This document shows, in pieces, positions 12,201 through 25,627 of a stretch of 64,000 bases of DNA. Source of the stretch: Purshia tridentata (Eukaryota > Streptophyta > Magnoliopsida > Rosales > Rosaceae); NCBI GenBank assembly GCA_003254885.1, contig QANT01004344.1, positions 1 through 64,000 of the forward strand, in the 5' to 3' direction. Positions within the stretch are counted from its first letter, which is position 1, and every line of letters begins with the position of its first letter. The position numbers and the translations under genes were made by a program. The notes under the pieces are model-generated. The model searched no databases and was not told the DNA's origin. It worked only from the letters and a program-made list of their open reading frames with translations.

Positions 12201-15101
12201 TAGGCAATCTGTAACTATGCTAACACTCCCCCTCAATGCTAGGGCAGGAGACACTTGGTTATCCCTCAACACAAGGCTAGAGATATGTACCCGACCCAGC
12301 CTTGGGATACACTTACTGTGATACCATGTTAAACCCATGGGTAGGACTTATCCTTGAAACCATCTTACAAAGAAGGGTGCCCCTGTTTTTATAAGTCATA
12401 AATCCCAGGCGATGTGGGACTATACTAATAGGGGGATGAATGACAACTATGATTTCAACAAAACTATGGCTTCAGTACTTTATAACAAGAAAATCAAGAA
12501 GCCATCACAAAAAGGTTGGAAAATGGCTCTGAAGGTTGAGTCAAATTGTTAATGTGTACCAAGTGAGACAAATTTTCAAGAAACAAGATATACATGTCAG
12601 TGTGTCACCTGTGTAGCCATGTCTTATAGTATAGCTCCTCAAGAGATTGGAATCCTGCATGACATGAAGCAAAAGAACTTGCATTTACCCTTCATATCAT
12701 TTGTCATTAATGAATACAATGTCATGCTTACTGATCAAATTAGAATCTTATTGCTGAAACAGAAACTCTGGAAACAAGAGCTATTATATAAATTTTGGAA
12801 TAAGAAATAATTATGCCTTCCCTTTCTTTATCCATATCTCTATATGGTAAACAAATTAAGCTGTTAAAAAGGAAAAAGAGAAAAATAAAAAGAAGCAAGC
12901 ACATGATTGAGATGACATAGCCAAGATTAAAAAACTTCATATAACAAAGTTTCAAAGATCTTTCATTTACAGGGGGTTCTAGTTGGCAAAGTTCTTCGGA
13001 ATAGTTTTTCATGATGGGCTTAACAAAAATAGGAAAAGGCATCAACATGCATAGTTAAGGTGGAACTATAAGATTAAGCATTAAAATTAAAAATGAAGGA
13101 AATGGTATAATCAATAACTGGAATGAGATATGATGATTTTTTACCTTGACTTATAAAAAGGTTATAAAAATTTTCAAACTTGTCAAAGAAGGCAGCAAGA
13201 AGTTCTTCTCTTCTAAATTGGTATGTGGTAACGGACAATTCTCTAAGAAATGCATTCAAACATGTAGTTGGTTTCTCATTATCAACATTCAAACCTATAC
13301 CTGCAAGAACAAAAGCAATTTAAGTATCCCTGTCATTATCAACGTACAATTTAATACACGAGTATTCAAACTGTGTGTGAGCTAGTGTGTGTGTTGATAG
13401 TGACATTCATCTAATACGTAGAACAGGGTCTATAGAAAAGAAAGAAAGTAGCCAGTAGGTATGTGAAAGCATGCTTTTTCCAATCAGATATGCTAATCAG
13501 CACCCAAAGGATGAGACCAATTACCAGCAGAGACATTGAACTGCTTCGATTTATATGTTGAAGTGCATAAAATGCCTCCAACTTTGAGGCCATTTAAATA
13601 AAGATCATTTGGCCATTTTATTTTAACATCAACATATGGCAGGCCCTGAAATGGAGAAGATGTACCGAACACAAGTGTATCAAAGTCTAGACTATAGTGT
13701 CACATATTAACTGAAAATTTTCAATATAACAATCATATGGAATGTGCATGGTCCAACCAAATACATGATAACAAGAACCTAATTGTTTGCATAATACAAT
13801 TTTGTATTGCCTCAAGGATTATCTTAGTACAGTATATTACAGATTGGATATCATGTACGAGTGACATAACCTTTCCGCAGTTAAGATACTTCCTATCTAT
13901 TCATCAAAGTGCCCAAACAGAAGCCATGAATGAACAAAAATGAGGTAAAATACTCACTTGAAGTCAAGATGCCCTTCTAAGATACATCTGATGGGCCACT
14001 TATATATTAATTATAAAATTCCAATTTGGACTAAATCTTACTTCTTCCCTACGATTGCTAGCAATGTTTGTCAATAATATGGACAATTCGCACTGCGAGA
14101 AGAACACAGCTACGCAAAAATTGTTTGACAAAGTTGGCTCTAGTTCTTCTTACATCAAACTCAGTACGAACAATGCACTCACATTTTTATCACAAACATC
14201 CTTTATTGCCTCCGTGACAGCAAGAGACACCACATATTGTATGAGAGGCACGACTCTTCCATCCTCCATCTGCGTGGTAAAGGAAAACAGAAGGCAACCT
14301 TCCGGAGATTCCCACAAATTCTTCGACCGCCCTGCAAAAAAAAAAAAAAAAATTCAAAAAAACCACAAAATCAATTGAGTTCCAAGAATGCAACCACAAA
14401 TTTACAATCAGTCAATCACAATTAATTGGCATGACAAACCTCGCCCTTTGTACTGAACATCAGCAATACAAACTGCACCGACTGGAAGCTCACAGAAATT
14501 TCTGAGAGAAAACTAAAACAGAATTCACTATCCGGAAAATAACGATTTATTCGGTTTTAGCGAGGGCAACTAAAAATCAAGTTTTGTGAGATTTACTTAG
14601 AAACGACGTCGTGCGTCGACGGCAAGCGCGGAGACCAAATGAGGAACCTACCGAACCGAGTGGTCGAGAGCGAGTTCATGAACAAATCGATTCCAAAAGC
14701 GTCTTCCTTGAACTGTCTTTCCAATTCAGAGTGTAAAAGAATCGAAAGTTCAGTGTTGTCAGGGAGCTTCAGAGCGTTACTGTTCTTCAGCGTCTTAGCA
14801 ATTTCGTTCTCTGCCGATGATTTTCCGCATAACACCAACGTACAACTCGAATTGCAGTCCATAGCTGAACCAAAACATATACATGCATACACATACATAA
14901 GCAGATTAGTAAATTCATAAACGAATTCATTTTACTGGATTTTCGCGGCAACCAAGTAAAAATCAACTGACCTGAACCAGCCATCGGTAGAGAGAGACTG
15001 CAACGCGTTTTCTTCGTTCGGTGTGAGAAAATGGCTTTCTTCAGCGAGTTCCGTACAGAGAGAAACCCCAGCGAGCTCGTGAAGGCGAGGGTGAAGGACA
15101 T
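9295..15101 (-). CDS. HCS1: Biotin--protein ligase (holocarboxylase synthetase)
   Basis: Attaches biotin to carboxylases such as acetyl-CoA carboxylase through biotinyl-AMP. Ten exons on the minus strand: 15101-14972, 14864-14597, 14501-14440, 14331-14183, 13645-13525, 13300-13145, 12654-12609, 11789-11723, 10552-10476, 9337-9295. All introns are GT-AG. The product is 372 aa, close to the Arabidopsis enzyme. The BirA-like ATP/biotin motif GRGR is at about 152-155, KWPND at 213-217 and GLKVGG just after; the C-terminal domain ends in FDFFRGLLRRKLD. A TGA lies directly in frame before the first ATG, so residue 1 cannot be further upstream. Residues 1-39 are Ser/Arg/Lys-rich with almost no acids, like an organelle transit peptide. 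Met40 and Met45 could start a cytosolic form. Introns 7 and 8 carry transposon remnants. Head-to-head with ASHR1. Confidence 0.95.
10729..11314. mobile_element. Possible TIR element in HCS1 intron 8
   Basis: GGTTGACCCTATTTAC at 10729-10744 faces its near reverse complement, CGTAAAAGGGTCAACC, at 11299-11314. The sequence between has no protein homology I can recognise. The size (about 590 bp) and terminal inverted repeats suggest a nonautonomous DNA transposon inside the intron. No clear target duplication was seen, so the call is tentative. Confidence 0.4.
12223..12445 (-). mobile_element. Copia/TRIM-type retroelement remnant
   Basis: Read on the minus strand, a TG-start/CA-end block (about 12443-12327) is followed at once by TGGTATCAC, a primer-binding-site-like match to initiator tRNA-Met. 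About 80 bp later comes a purine tract, TTGAGGGGGAGTG, like the polypurine tract before a copia 3' LTR. The very short internal region is typical of a terminal-repeat retrotransposon in miniature. The expected second LTR does not match the first, so it is truncated or rearranged. It sits in intron 7 of HCS1, opposite no coding exon. Confidence 0.5.
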
Positions 15102-15342
15102 TCACTTCGAAGGAGTAGAAATTTCAGCGAATTGAATTGAAACGTCTGGGCTCGGAGACGGAAATTACGATACTACAACGTGTCACTGAGTCAAGAGCAG
15201 ACGCCCTCGTTGGATGCCACGTCATCGATTGTGGGACCCGCCGCCTTAACTATGATAAAAAAAAACAGAAATTTGTTTATATCACCTTCTTCACCAGTGA
15301 CGGCGTCGTTTGTTGAGTAGAGCGAACACCGAAACGACATTC
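15102..15342. promoter_or_regulatory. Bidirectional promoter HCS1/ASHR1
   Basis: Only 241 bp separate the start codons of two divergent genes, so 5' UTRs and promoters of both must fit here. The stretch has a GCCACGTCAT element (ACGT core, bZIP type) near 15217, a GGGACCCGCCGCC block near 15234, and no clear TATA box facing either gene. It is less AT-rich than the flanking introns. That fits a TATA-less housekeeping promoter. Confidence 0.6.
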
Positions 15343-18300
15343 ATGGATGCATTGCATAGCGCTCTTGAGGATCGCGGCTTAACTGTTTCGAATCTTCCAG
15401 AGAAAGGCCGTTGCCTCTTCACTACCAGAGACTTCAATCCAGGTCTTCTCTCTCTCTCTCTAGCTCTGGTTCTGAGTTGCTGCTTTAGAATGGTGATAAT
15501 GGAGGTTTTTGAACGCAGGAGAAGTGATAATAAGCCAAGAGCCGTATGTGTGCGTACCAAACAACACGTCTATGGAGTCCAGGTGCGATGCTTGTTTCGC
15601 ATCGACTAACCTCAAGAGGTGCTCAGCTTGTCACGTTGTGAGCTACTGTGGTAGCGCATGCCAGGTATGCCTTATAGGCTTAGAAGCTAGGACTACATTG
15701 ATTCTGGAGTTCTTGTACTTCTCATTCGTTAAAGCTTTGGTTTTGGCAATTCTCAGAAGTCTGAATGGAAGCTGCATCGTCTCGAATGCGAAGCTCTCTC
15801 GAAGCTTCACAAGGAGAGGCGAATGGCTGTCACGCCTTCTATTCGTCTCATGATCAAACTCTACCTTCGTAAAAAATTGCAAACTCAGAAGGTAAAAAGA
15901 TTCAGTTTTGAATTTTGGGTTTTTGTGGGTATAATAAATTAATGCGTATTGAGCTTTTTACTCGTTATTTTCTTTTGTTTCCAGATCATTCCTGCTTCTG
16001 CTATGGACAACTACAATTTGGTGGAGGCATTGGTGGCTCGTATCCTTTTTGGCTTTTTCCTGTCAAGCTTTTCTTGTTGTTGCGTTGCGGCTGTTTATTG
16101 TTTTAATTAACTCTTTTTCTTTTTCTTTTAATAAAGATATGTCGGAGATTGATGAGAAGCAATTGGTGCTGTATGCTCAGATGGCTAACCTTGTCGGCTT
16201 GATACTTCAGTGGCCCGATATCAATATAAAAGAGATTGCAGAAAACTTCTCCAAGGTGTTCTCTATAAATAAATTTTGTGTTCTGTATTTTGATTAAAAG
16301 GAGTGCCTCCATGAGGTGCACTATTACAACGCTTAAAACATTCTCTTTCCAAAGCTTCAGTATCATGTCCATTGGGAAGATTTTTACTTTTAGTGAAATC
16401 TTTCTTAGAATGAGATCTTTCTGAAATTTGATTCTCCGCAATCCATGCAGCTTGCATGCAATGCACACACAATTTGTGACAGTGAATTAAGACCCCTGGG
16501 TACAGGACTCTATCCTGTCATTTCCATTATTAACCACAGGTAACTATTTTAGTGGATTGATGTGTTTTCTGTTTTACATTCTTGCTGTTGGTTTGCTAAA
16601 TGGTTCTGGTGCTGTAGCTGCTTGCCCAATTCTGTCTTGTTATTTGAGGGGAGGTCAGCTGTTGTACGTGCTGTGCAACATATACCCAAAGGTGCTGAGG
16701 TAGTTATAAGTTTTAGAAAAGTGTTTTATATCTGTGGTGTTTTTCCTCTTGTGAATAATGTCAATGTCTTGCACGCTGTCAAGATGTTATCTGTCTTTCT
16801 TTTCTTGTGAATAATGTCAGTGTCTTGCAAAATTTTTTACAGCATGTCAAATCTAAACACTTTTCTGTTGGTGAAATTTTCTTAAGGTGTTGATAAGTTA
16901 CATAGAAACTGCTGGAAGCACTATGACTCGGCAAAAGGCACTAAAAGAACAATACCTTTTTACTTGCACATGTCCCCGCTGCATTAAACTGGTACTAATG
17001 ACTATTTCTTTTTTTTTTTCTCTTGTCAATAATTTACTTTGTAAGTTATGTAGCACTTTGTCTTTTGATATTGGATTATCTAGATATTTATTTTTTTCTG
17101 ATGGTAAATAGTTGATTTTGTATTTGTGTACCCAACAAAAAGAAGTTTGAAGTTGGTTTTATATTGAAGGGTCAGTATGATGATATCCAAGAAAGTGCAA
17201 TTCTAGAAGGCTACCGATGCAAGGATAATGAATGCAATGGCTTTCTGCTTCGGGAGTCTGGTATGTAATTACCTGTAGTCATGTCAGTGAGGTGAAACAA
17301 AATAGAAAATAAGAGTGAGTTTCATCTTTTGCAATTTGGATGTGCAGATGGCAATGGATTCATATGCCAACAATGTGGACTTGTTAGGAGCAAAGAAGAG
17401 ATAACAAACATAGCAAGTGAAGTAAAATCATTGTCAGACAAGGCTCTTATGTCTACTTCCTCTCACAGTATCCTTCTTTCTCTGTGCTACGAATTATGTA
17501 TACTTTGCAGCAATCTGGTGTATGATTACTCATAATATTTCCATGGTTTATACTCAAATTTCATCACCATGATTTGAAAAGTCTTTGTTCAATATAATAA
17601 CTTTGGTACTGTGGAAATAGGATTTATCTACAAGTATTGACGTTGAGTGGTTTGATCTTTGACTGAGTTTAGACTACCAGGAAGCTGTACCTGTCTATAA
17701 GGCAGTTGAGACACTCCAGAAGAAACTGTGTCATCCTTTTTCAATCGCTTTGATGCAAACACGGGAGAAGCTTTTAAAGGTAGCTCCTTTAGTTTTTTTC
17801 CCTGGTATAATAATGAAAGTAGAGATGTGGAACTCGTTTGAAATGAAAGAAGTCATATATATGTATCAAATGGTTCTGGAGAAGAGTTTGTTCAAGGTTT
17901 TTCTTTTTTTAGATGCAAAACCAGATCTTGTCTGGCTTCTTTAGGTACAAATACAAAGAAAAACCTTTACTTTCTCGGCATTGTATCAATTACGATTTGA
18001 GTGAGTAACTAGAATTAGCAAGATTCATGCCAGTTAAGTGATTGAAGTATGATATAAGGTTTGGTATTGTCTTACTTTCTTGTGAAATGGATATATTATG
18101 TTTTCCTTTGCACAGCTTGGAAATGTTTTCATATGGACTATTTATAAGATGTTAGCAATAGTCCTGAGCCTGTTCACTATGATATTAAAGCTTAACATAC
18201 TTTTAGATCAATGATTATGTACACAATTTACTAAGGTAGTAGTAAATTGTGACATGTCAAACACCGCAAGGTAACATGCAGTGACTTTTTAATTCCTTAA

Positions 18301-19474
18301 TGCTGACTTAAATTATGCAATTAATTTCATGGATCATGTCTTCAGATTTTAATGGAGCTGGAAGACTGGAGTGCAGCTCTAGAATATTGCAGATTGACCA
18401 TTCCAGTGTATCAAAGTATGTATTATTTCTATACTTTTGTTTTTATATATATATTTCTTAGAACTGCATGTATTCACAATTCAGATATTTTATTCCTTTA
18501 CAACCCCTCAAATTTTGGCTGCTCAAGTTGGTGTCTTCAGGTCATAAGTTATATTTCATTCTGGTTCAAAGATCAAGTTAATTTTGTTCTCGTTGCTTAA
18601 TCAATGGGTATCTATGAAAAGTACAACAGAAGTAAATTGAGTTTGGTAATGGAAAGTGAAAGTAAGGTGTTAGGGTATTGTGGATTGAGTCAATTGAGGT
18701 CCATATGCTCTCCACATGTGAGATAAAATGTCCATCTAACAAGGCTCTTGTATACAATTTTAAGCTTCTATTTTGACATACACACTGCATTTACCTCAGT
18801 AAAGTATTACTAGAAAAGTACATTGAAAATTTATCATGATTGATGCTCATCTGTTTACAAATGTTTATGCGTCGTCCATAGTTGAATTTGTATGTAGTGG
18901 GTTATCTGTTCTTGAACTGAATGTCTGATTCTTCATATATGAAATTCAAGTAGTACTGTTGCTAATGCTAATTTCAAATAATACTGCTGCTGACATCCCG
19001 AATTTCACTCTCTTCCACCATAGGAGCATATCCAGGCTGCCATCCTTTGCTCGGATTGCAATATTATACCTGTGGGAAGCTTGAATGGTTAGTATTTTAG
19101 CTTACATTTCAGTTCCACTTGTTCATTTTTTCTGTTGTACAAATAAACCTTCATAAATGCTAGGAGTGTCGGCCCAGGTTCTGACTTGGAATTTAGACAA
19201 CCAGTAATCAGTGCACTTCTAGGGTTCAGTGAACTTTTTGTCTTATATACGGATGACGTGCTTTCTATAGAAATCTGATGTTGAATCTTTAAACAAGGTG
19301 ATTAATTGTTACAGGTTACTAGGAGAAACGGAGAATGCTATCAAATCTCTGAACAAGGCTGTAGAGATACTGAGGATTACTCATGGGACAAGTACGCCTT
19401 TCATGAAGGACCTTTTGATGAGGTTGGAGGAGGCTCGTGCTGAAGCTTCTTATAAACTTTCATCAATAGAGTAG
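15343..19474 (+). CDS. ASHR1: SET- and MYND-domain methyltransferase ASHR1
   Basis: SMYD-like lysine methyltransferase; the family is annotated as histone-lysine N-methyltransferase, but the substrate is not shown here. Fourteen exons: 15343-15442, 15519-15664, 15757-15891, 15985-16039, 16137-16255, 16451-16539, 16618-16699, 16887-16991, 17170-17260, 17348-17467, 17673-17779, 18346-18415, 19024-19087, 19315-19474. The product is 480 aa, the size I recall for Arabidopsis ASHR1. The SET domain is split by a MYND zinc finger with C56, C59, C68, C71, C77, C81, H89 and C93. The SET core NHSCLPN is at 213-219, the catalytic-region Tyr at 247 (LISY), and post-SET CTCPRC at 269-274. A TPR-like helical C-terminus follows. 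All introns are GT-AG. Convergent with the MPS1 gene, with 0.84 kb between stop codons. Confidence 0.95.
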
Positions 19475-20312
19475 AAAGCTCTGCTCGTTGTTGTCTGCTA
19501 ACTCGCTTTTGTTGTACATTTCATCTATTACTTCAACCATCTAATTGACTCTCTGGGAGCACTCGTAGCTCTCAGTTCCGCATAGGCTTCACTGATATTT
19601 TCCATAATAACCACAACAGAACTTGACTACTAACTGGAGAATTGTCAGGATGTTGGCAACAGCTTGTTCAACTTTTGTCACCTAAAATTCTTGTGCGCGT
19701 GCATGTACATTCCAAATCGCATTTATTTTAATTTTTATTATCTTAAGAAGAATTCAGCTTACAAGTTGTTTACTTTAAGTTTCAACTAATAAAGCAATAA
19801 TTCAGAGTTTGTGATAATGTTATACTGCTTCTGCATGTGTTTGATATTTCGTTTCTCCTAGTTAAGGGAGGATTGCTATTTTGCTCTACAAAAAAGTTGT
19901 GGTGAGCAAAATATTTCTCTTGACATAAGCATGACCAGATAGTGCTTTAGCATTGGGTTGACAGTTGAGTTATGAATTCAGAGTAAAGGACATAAGTTTC
20001 CATAAATTAATAATCTCGCTACACAAGGGTACTCTAATTCTCATTTCCGAAAGACACAAATGGTGCAAAGGACATGAGTTAAAAAATTACACATACCAAT
20101 CACTCGGAGCATTTTTTCCTATTCTATTTAACAAGACAATATAACACAGCAGGATTGTTACATATCATTACAAATAGATGGAAGGGAATGGATGTAACCA
20201 AGCACGGTTTCCCTATGGCCAAAATCAGCTATAAAAGTGGATACCTTTTGACATGTGAGCTTCGCAAAAATGGGGTTATGACATTGTGATCACATGCGTT
20301 GACCTTCTCCTA
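19475..20312. other. Convergent 3' intergenic region
   Basis: Tail-to-tail spacer between ASHR1 and the MPS1 kinase. It must hold both 3' UTRs. AATAAAG near 19788 could serve as a polyadenylation signal for ASHR1. No other gene or repeat was seen. Confidence 0.5.
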
Positions 20313-23300
20313 TTATCTCTCTGAATTTGCTAAATGTTCCTGGAGCTGAAAGCAAAGTTTTGACATTTGGGAGAGCAATTTACATTGTTGGTCTCGTAAC
20401 AGAGACGTCATTGAAGGGACAGGGTCCTTGAGCAGTTGTTGGAGCTGACAGCATAGCTTTGAAGCTTCGCAGTCATTGGAACAAGTTTGGGCAATAAGTT
20501 GCAGCAGTTTACAGCTTTGGTCATGAGGTAAAGCTGCCTGGGGTGGAACTGGAGGAACAAGAAAGGGATGTTGAAGCAGCTGAGGAATCCTCCACCTTTC
20601 ATTGCGGTCCCATGCAAGGCACTTTTTCATAAGGTCCAGAAGCCAGGGGTTAGAGACTGGTGGATATGCAATTTCATGGTTGGGATCTGTTATAACTTTG
20701 AACTTTGCCCAGAAAGTCTTGTAGTCCGCAAATGGGGTCCTCCCGTATACCATCTGATAAAGGATGCAGCCAAGGGACCAGATGTCTGATGGCCGACCAC
20801 ACTTGATTATGTTTCCATCTGCATCACTCTCATTGCACATGAATGCTTCTGGAGACATGTAGCTAAGTGTACCTACCTGCACAAGTAGAATAAAAACACT
20901 AAGCAAAGAGCTATCACAATTCCCATGACCTCCAACACACTCCGATTAGTCAGGTGACAAACCAAGAGCCATATCCGATAGAAGAGAGCACAGTGTCATC
21001 TAGCGTACAGTATAGGTTGCAATTCACAACTACGGAAAAAGGGGCCCGATAACAAACAAAGTTAACATATAGCCAGTTAGCCACAGGTAAAATTTCTCCA
21101 ATCCTAAATGTACAGCTTTCATACCATACTGCTTATTTTGACACTTTTTAGTTGGGTAAATTAGCCCAAAAAAAAAATCACTAAAGATGATACCATTACA
21201 TTTTGATCAATATGCAATTCAGAAATTATTTAAAAAACAAAAGAAATGAAGAATCTGCAATTTGGAGCTTTGCCATGATGAGGAACAAGAAAATCAGACA
21301 CCATCCTTCTAGATGTTGCAATTATATGTTTGTCCAAAGAGGAACAAGCTAAATGGGATATGCATTCTACTTGACTGGTATTTACAGAATAACAGACAGT
21401 ATTTCCAGAAAATATAAATTTAAAAAAAAAAAGGGGGAGGGGGTAAGTAATAATCACCTGAGAATCCCTTTGGATGTTGGTCGTATCACTCATTATGGCT
21501 TTGGCAATCCCAAAATCAATTAGCTTTAGGGAGCCTTTGACAAGAAGGAAATTAGCTGGCTTCAAGTCAGAGTGCACAATACGTTCCCCGTGTATAGTGT
21601 TGACCGCCGTCAGAATTTGCTGCCATGTTTTTCAAAAAGATTGGTTCACTTTTTCCTACTCGGAATAAGCATCAAAATTAATCTATTCCACATAATAATT
21701 AACATGTGCATGTACACAATTATGCCGTATACCTTTGGCAAATCTGAGCAGCATAATGCTAGAATATAAATACAGAAATGGTCGCTTCAAAAGCAGAAAC
21801 CAAACTAGAAAAGCTGATAATTCATTCATACTTCAGCCAATTGGCAACAAGTGGTGGAAAGCAATATTTTTATGGGTCTTTGGATGTACAATGGAAATTG
21901 AATCAGTCTATTGCATTTTAATAGCATTCTTACTAATGCATTTTAATATGAAGAAAACACCACAATCATCACACTACTAGAAATGAGGTCAACTTAATGT
22001 TACCTTAAGTTGACCACATGCTAGGACAAACATATATAAATGAGGACATATATGGTGGCTGTGGGAGGGTGGGAAAAAAATATAGAGGCAACATGCCAGA
22101 TTCTATGTAAAACATTATGGATTGGTTCCTCAAAAAAATCAAAAATTCAACAAAAAAATATTGAAACATAAATTCATTCTTGTGTTAACTATCTGAACCA
22201 ATATTAATCTGCATCTTAAAAAATAAATAAATATCCAACTCCCAGAAAGAAAGTGAAATTCAACTTCTCTGAAAAAATAAAAATAAATAGATAACAGTCT
22301 AACAGCAGTGTTATCTATCTGAGTCCTATCAATAAAAGAACCTACTGGAAAAACAGTTCTCTAAACAAACAGAACGAGTGACTACCTAAACATTAAACCA
22401 TTAGGGGAAAAATAAAGTGAACCTTTAATTGATCATCCTTTTGAGAACAAAAACAAGCACAAAGCACAGAAATTTATCAACTATAAATCAAGGTAAGGTG
22501 CAGCTCAAAGACCTGCCAGTAGAATCGTAACCAGTTATCGTCTAAGGTCTGATTGGAGCCATCCATTTCCTTCCACTTCTGGGACAGCATGTGAGCCAAA
22601 TCAATTTCTCCATATTCAAGTACCATGTATATGTACCCATCATCCTTGACTCTTCCATCTTTATTACAAATGGAGCCACTCAAGACTTCACGGAGCAAAG
22701 CCTTATCTGTCACCTAGAACAAGAACAGGTATTAGAATTATATTTGGAAAAGAAAATTACCAATTATAAACCTAAAATATAAGAAAATTGAACAAGAACT
22801 TAATAAAGCATGATACTGATAGTGAACCCAATCTAAACATAGAACAAGAAAGAACAAATACGTCCTTAAAAAGATTTTAAGTCTGCATTTCCTCTTTTTC
22901 ATTTATCTTTAGCTTGATCAGAGAACCAAATGAGCCACCTAACTGTACTTAGCCAACTCTAGTGCCACCTCAATCTCCTTCCGAGTTCATTTTACTCAAC
23001 CCATTCAATCGACCACCATTTTGGCCATCTGAGCCACTTGGTTGGTCAAGTTAGAACACTATTTGCTACATTAAGATATATTGTGAAAAATTCCTTTGAA
23101 AGTCCATTATCTGGACATAAATGCTTTTGGCCATCTTGAGGTCAAGACTATCACCAACACTCTAAGTGGAAATTAAAGCAATTTCAACTTGACTTCTCTA
23201 AGGTCCTCATCTCTGTTGCAGCATATCAGAATTTGAATTGCATAGTTTTACAAGGACATAATATAGCAATGCTGTATATGCAATGATCTGCATGTTATTA

Positions 23301-25627
23301 TATGAGCAATTTTAGGTTGAAAGTGAGTACCTCATAGTCTATAAGTTGTATGATGTGATTCTTTCCTTTCAGCCTATTCAAATACTCAATTTCCTGACAA
23401 AAGCCAAAAGCAGTGGCATAATCACGCCCTTTGAGCTTGATTTTCTTAAGTGCATAGATTGTACAGTCTGATGATATGACTTTGTGGACCTCACTGCTCC
23501 CTCCACTACCTATCTTTCCAAGTCTTTGATAGAGCTTTCCATTAACTTTAAAAAACAAGTCAGGATCATAATTCCGTTTACGAGGGGCTGCTGCACCTTT
23601 ACCACTTGCAGGCTTTTCTTGTTTTTCTGATTTAGAAAGCTCTGACTTCGTATCAGAACATGAAGTTTGGGGCAAAGTAACCTGAGCCCGTGCATTGGTA
23701 ACATCACCTGAAAATCCTTTCTGATCAGTTGGCTTAACATCACCAAGAATAGGATTTTTCATAATCTCACTTTCCTTCAGCATGCAGCCTTTTTGCTCCT
23801 TAGATAGGTCATATTCCTTAACTTGCATTTGGGTATCAATTGCAGAGGTAGAAGTTTGGGCTGCAACGGCTATCTGGTCAGTTGACATTCCACTGGTGTC
23901 CTTTAAAGAAGCATTCGATGGCTGTACCATATTCCCCTTAGTTACTTGTTGAGGATTTATATTAGAATCCCCCAGAGGTTCTACTGCCACATGAGAAGTG
24001 CTATGCAAATGAGAACAATAAGTTGTTGAACTAAGCATGGGTGCTGAAGTAGCATGGACAGACGTTGTTGTAGCACATGATGGCCCAACTGAAGATTGAG
24101 TCATAGGCTGGCTTAAGAAGTTCCTGAATTGATGCAACTGATCATGAATGCCAGTTGTTTTCTTTGCCAACAAAGAAGAAGTTCCACCATCAGACTTCAA
24201 ACACACATCAGATTCTATGTTCTGAATACTCTGATGCTTTGACTCGGGATTGATGACAGCTGATGCCTCTACTTGACTGCTGGAAACCCATTCCATTTCT
24301 GTCAATGCAAGTGAACGCATATGAGAAGATAAGTTCTCCAATCCAGTGGCCATATGATCATCGGCCCCTGCATATTAAGAGAGAAGGAAAGAAAATATTC
24401 GGAGCATAGCAACAAATTCAAAATAGTATTTTGTACACAGAATTGGCAATAATTTAGAAAGTTGTTACAATGTCACGAAGAGAGCTGCCTAAGAAGCACC
24501 GAAGCACAGCAATCAAAACCAGCGGATTCAAAAGAAGTGAGGAAATATTACCCAGGGAAGTGCCAATGCTTCCACGTGAAAATTGGACTTTTTTCTGGCC
24601 ATCAATCTGTTGAGACTCGAAATGCAAGGGAGAGATAGGATTATTGTCTTTACCACCAATGGCAGGTTTGGTTTGATCTATCTGCACGTCAAATGGGTTT
24701 AAATTGTCATCAAAGGTTTGGGTAATAGTGCCTGAACTAGAAAGTGGCGTAATCGATACATCTTTTTGACTTTCCTTAACCGTGGGCATATTGTTTGGCT
24801 GCACCATTGAATCCTTTGCTGTGTTACCCTGACCAATTGAAACTACATCTCGGGACTTCTCTGTGTCAACGAGAGGGGCAACACTTGAAGCCGAACTTTT
24901 GGATACTTCTCGCTGGGGAACCATCATACGCCTAGGCCTTATGCTATTTGACTGCATTACTCCTGAATATTCCTCACAATTAGCACTTGAAGAATATAGT
25001 GTGCATTCACCCATCACATTCAAATAATTGAAATAGTAATTCGCAAAACTTTATCTTATCTTAATCATTTAACCCAACTTGACACAAGGGTACTTCCGAA
25101 GATTGTCATGCATATACTCTATTATAACAATTTTACCAAAAGTTTCAAACTCTAATTCATTGAAAACCCAAATCATAATTCATTAAAACCCCAAATCAGC
25201 CCCGAAATCTTCAAGCTTAATTGTAATGAGGGCAGCACAAGTTTAAACACTTAGCAAAAACAAAAGCTCTAACTTTGTACCTGTCAGGTAAATATGAAGG
25301 CACAAGCAGTAGGAAGTCAAGACGAAGCCTAAATTGTACAAGGCACACTCACTGTAGAACCCTAACAATAAAAACCCTAAATTCGAATTCCCAAATTGAC
25401 CCAATAAATAAAACAGAACTCCAATTGAGTCATTAACGTTGAGAGAGGGAGAGAGAGGTACCGAGAGGGCGATGGCGCTTGAAGGCAGCTTGAACATTGC
25501 GGAGCAAGTGCGGCGGAGATGACGAAGAGAGGGAGGAACACGAAGACGATGTGTTATCCGGGTTGATCGGACGGGTCAAACTCGTCGCCCCGGCGGGTCG
25601 GACTGGAAGGTTAGCCTCCCTGTCCAT
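20313..25627 (-). CDS. MPS1: MPS1/TTK-type dual-specificity protein kinase
   Basis: Homologue of the monopolar spindle 1 (TTK) kinase of the spindle checkpoint. It is unrelated to the plant meiosis gene MULTIPOLAR SPINDLE 1. Six exons on the minus strand: 25627-25462, 24962-24552, 24367-23331, 22713-22513, 21619-21458, 20876-20313, giving 846 aa. The first 470 residues are low-complexity and Ser/Gln/Thr-rich, with the N-terminal FKRHRPLG and [11 protein letters not shown] blocks seen in plant MPS1. The kinase domain has P-loop GSGGSSEV (479-486), Lys500 in ALKK, Glu518, the catalytic loop HSDLKPANF with Asp623 (HSD in place of HRD, as in TTK), DFG at 640-642 and MSPEA near 666-670. No key residue is missing. 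The open start is supported by [11 protein letters not shown], shared with other plants. The intron junctions are GT-AG. Confidence 0.93.

Noticed and set aside
14190-14399. Open frame of 69 codons on the minus strand
   Set aside because: It is the wrong frame of HCS1 exon 4; the correct frame gives the conserved GRSKNLWESPEG segment.
15509-15853. Long plus-strand frame running through exon 2 of ASHR1 into intron 2
   Set aside because: The MYND part is real, but the rest reads through a GT donor at 15665 and loses homology; the spliced model restores KSEWKLHRLEC.
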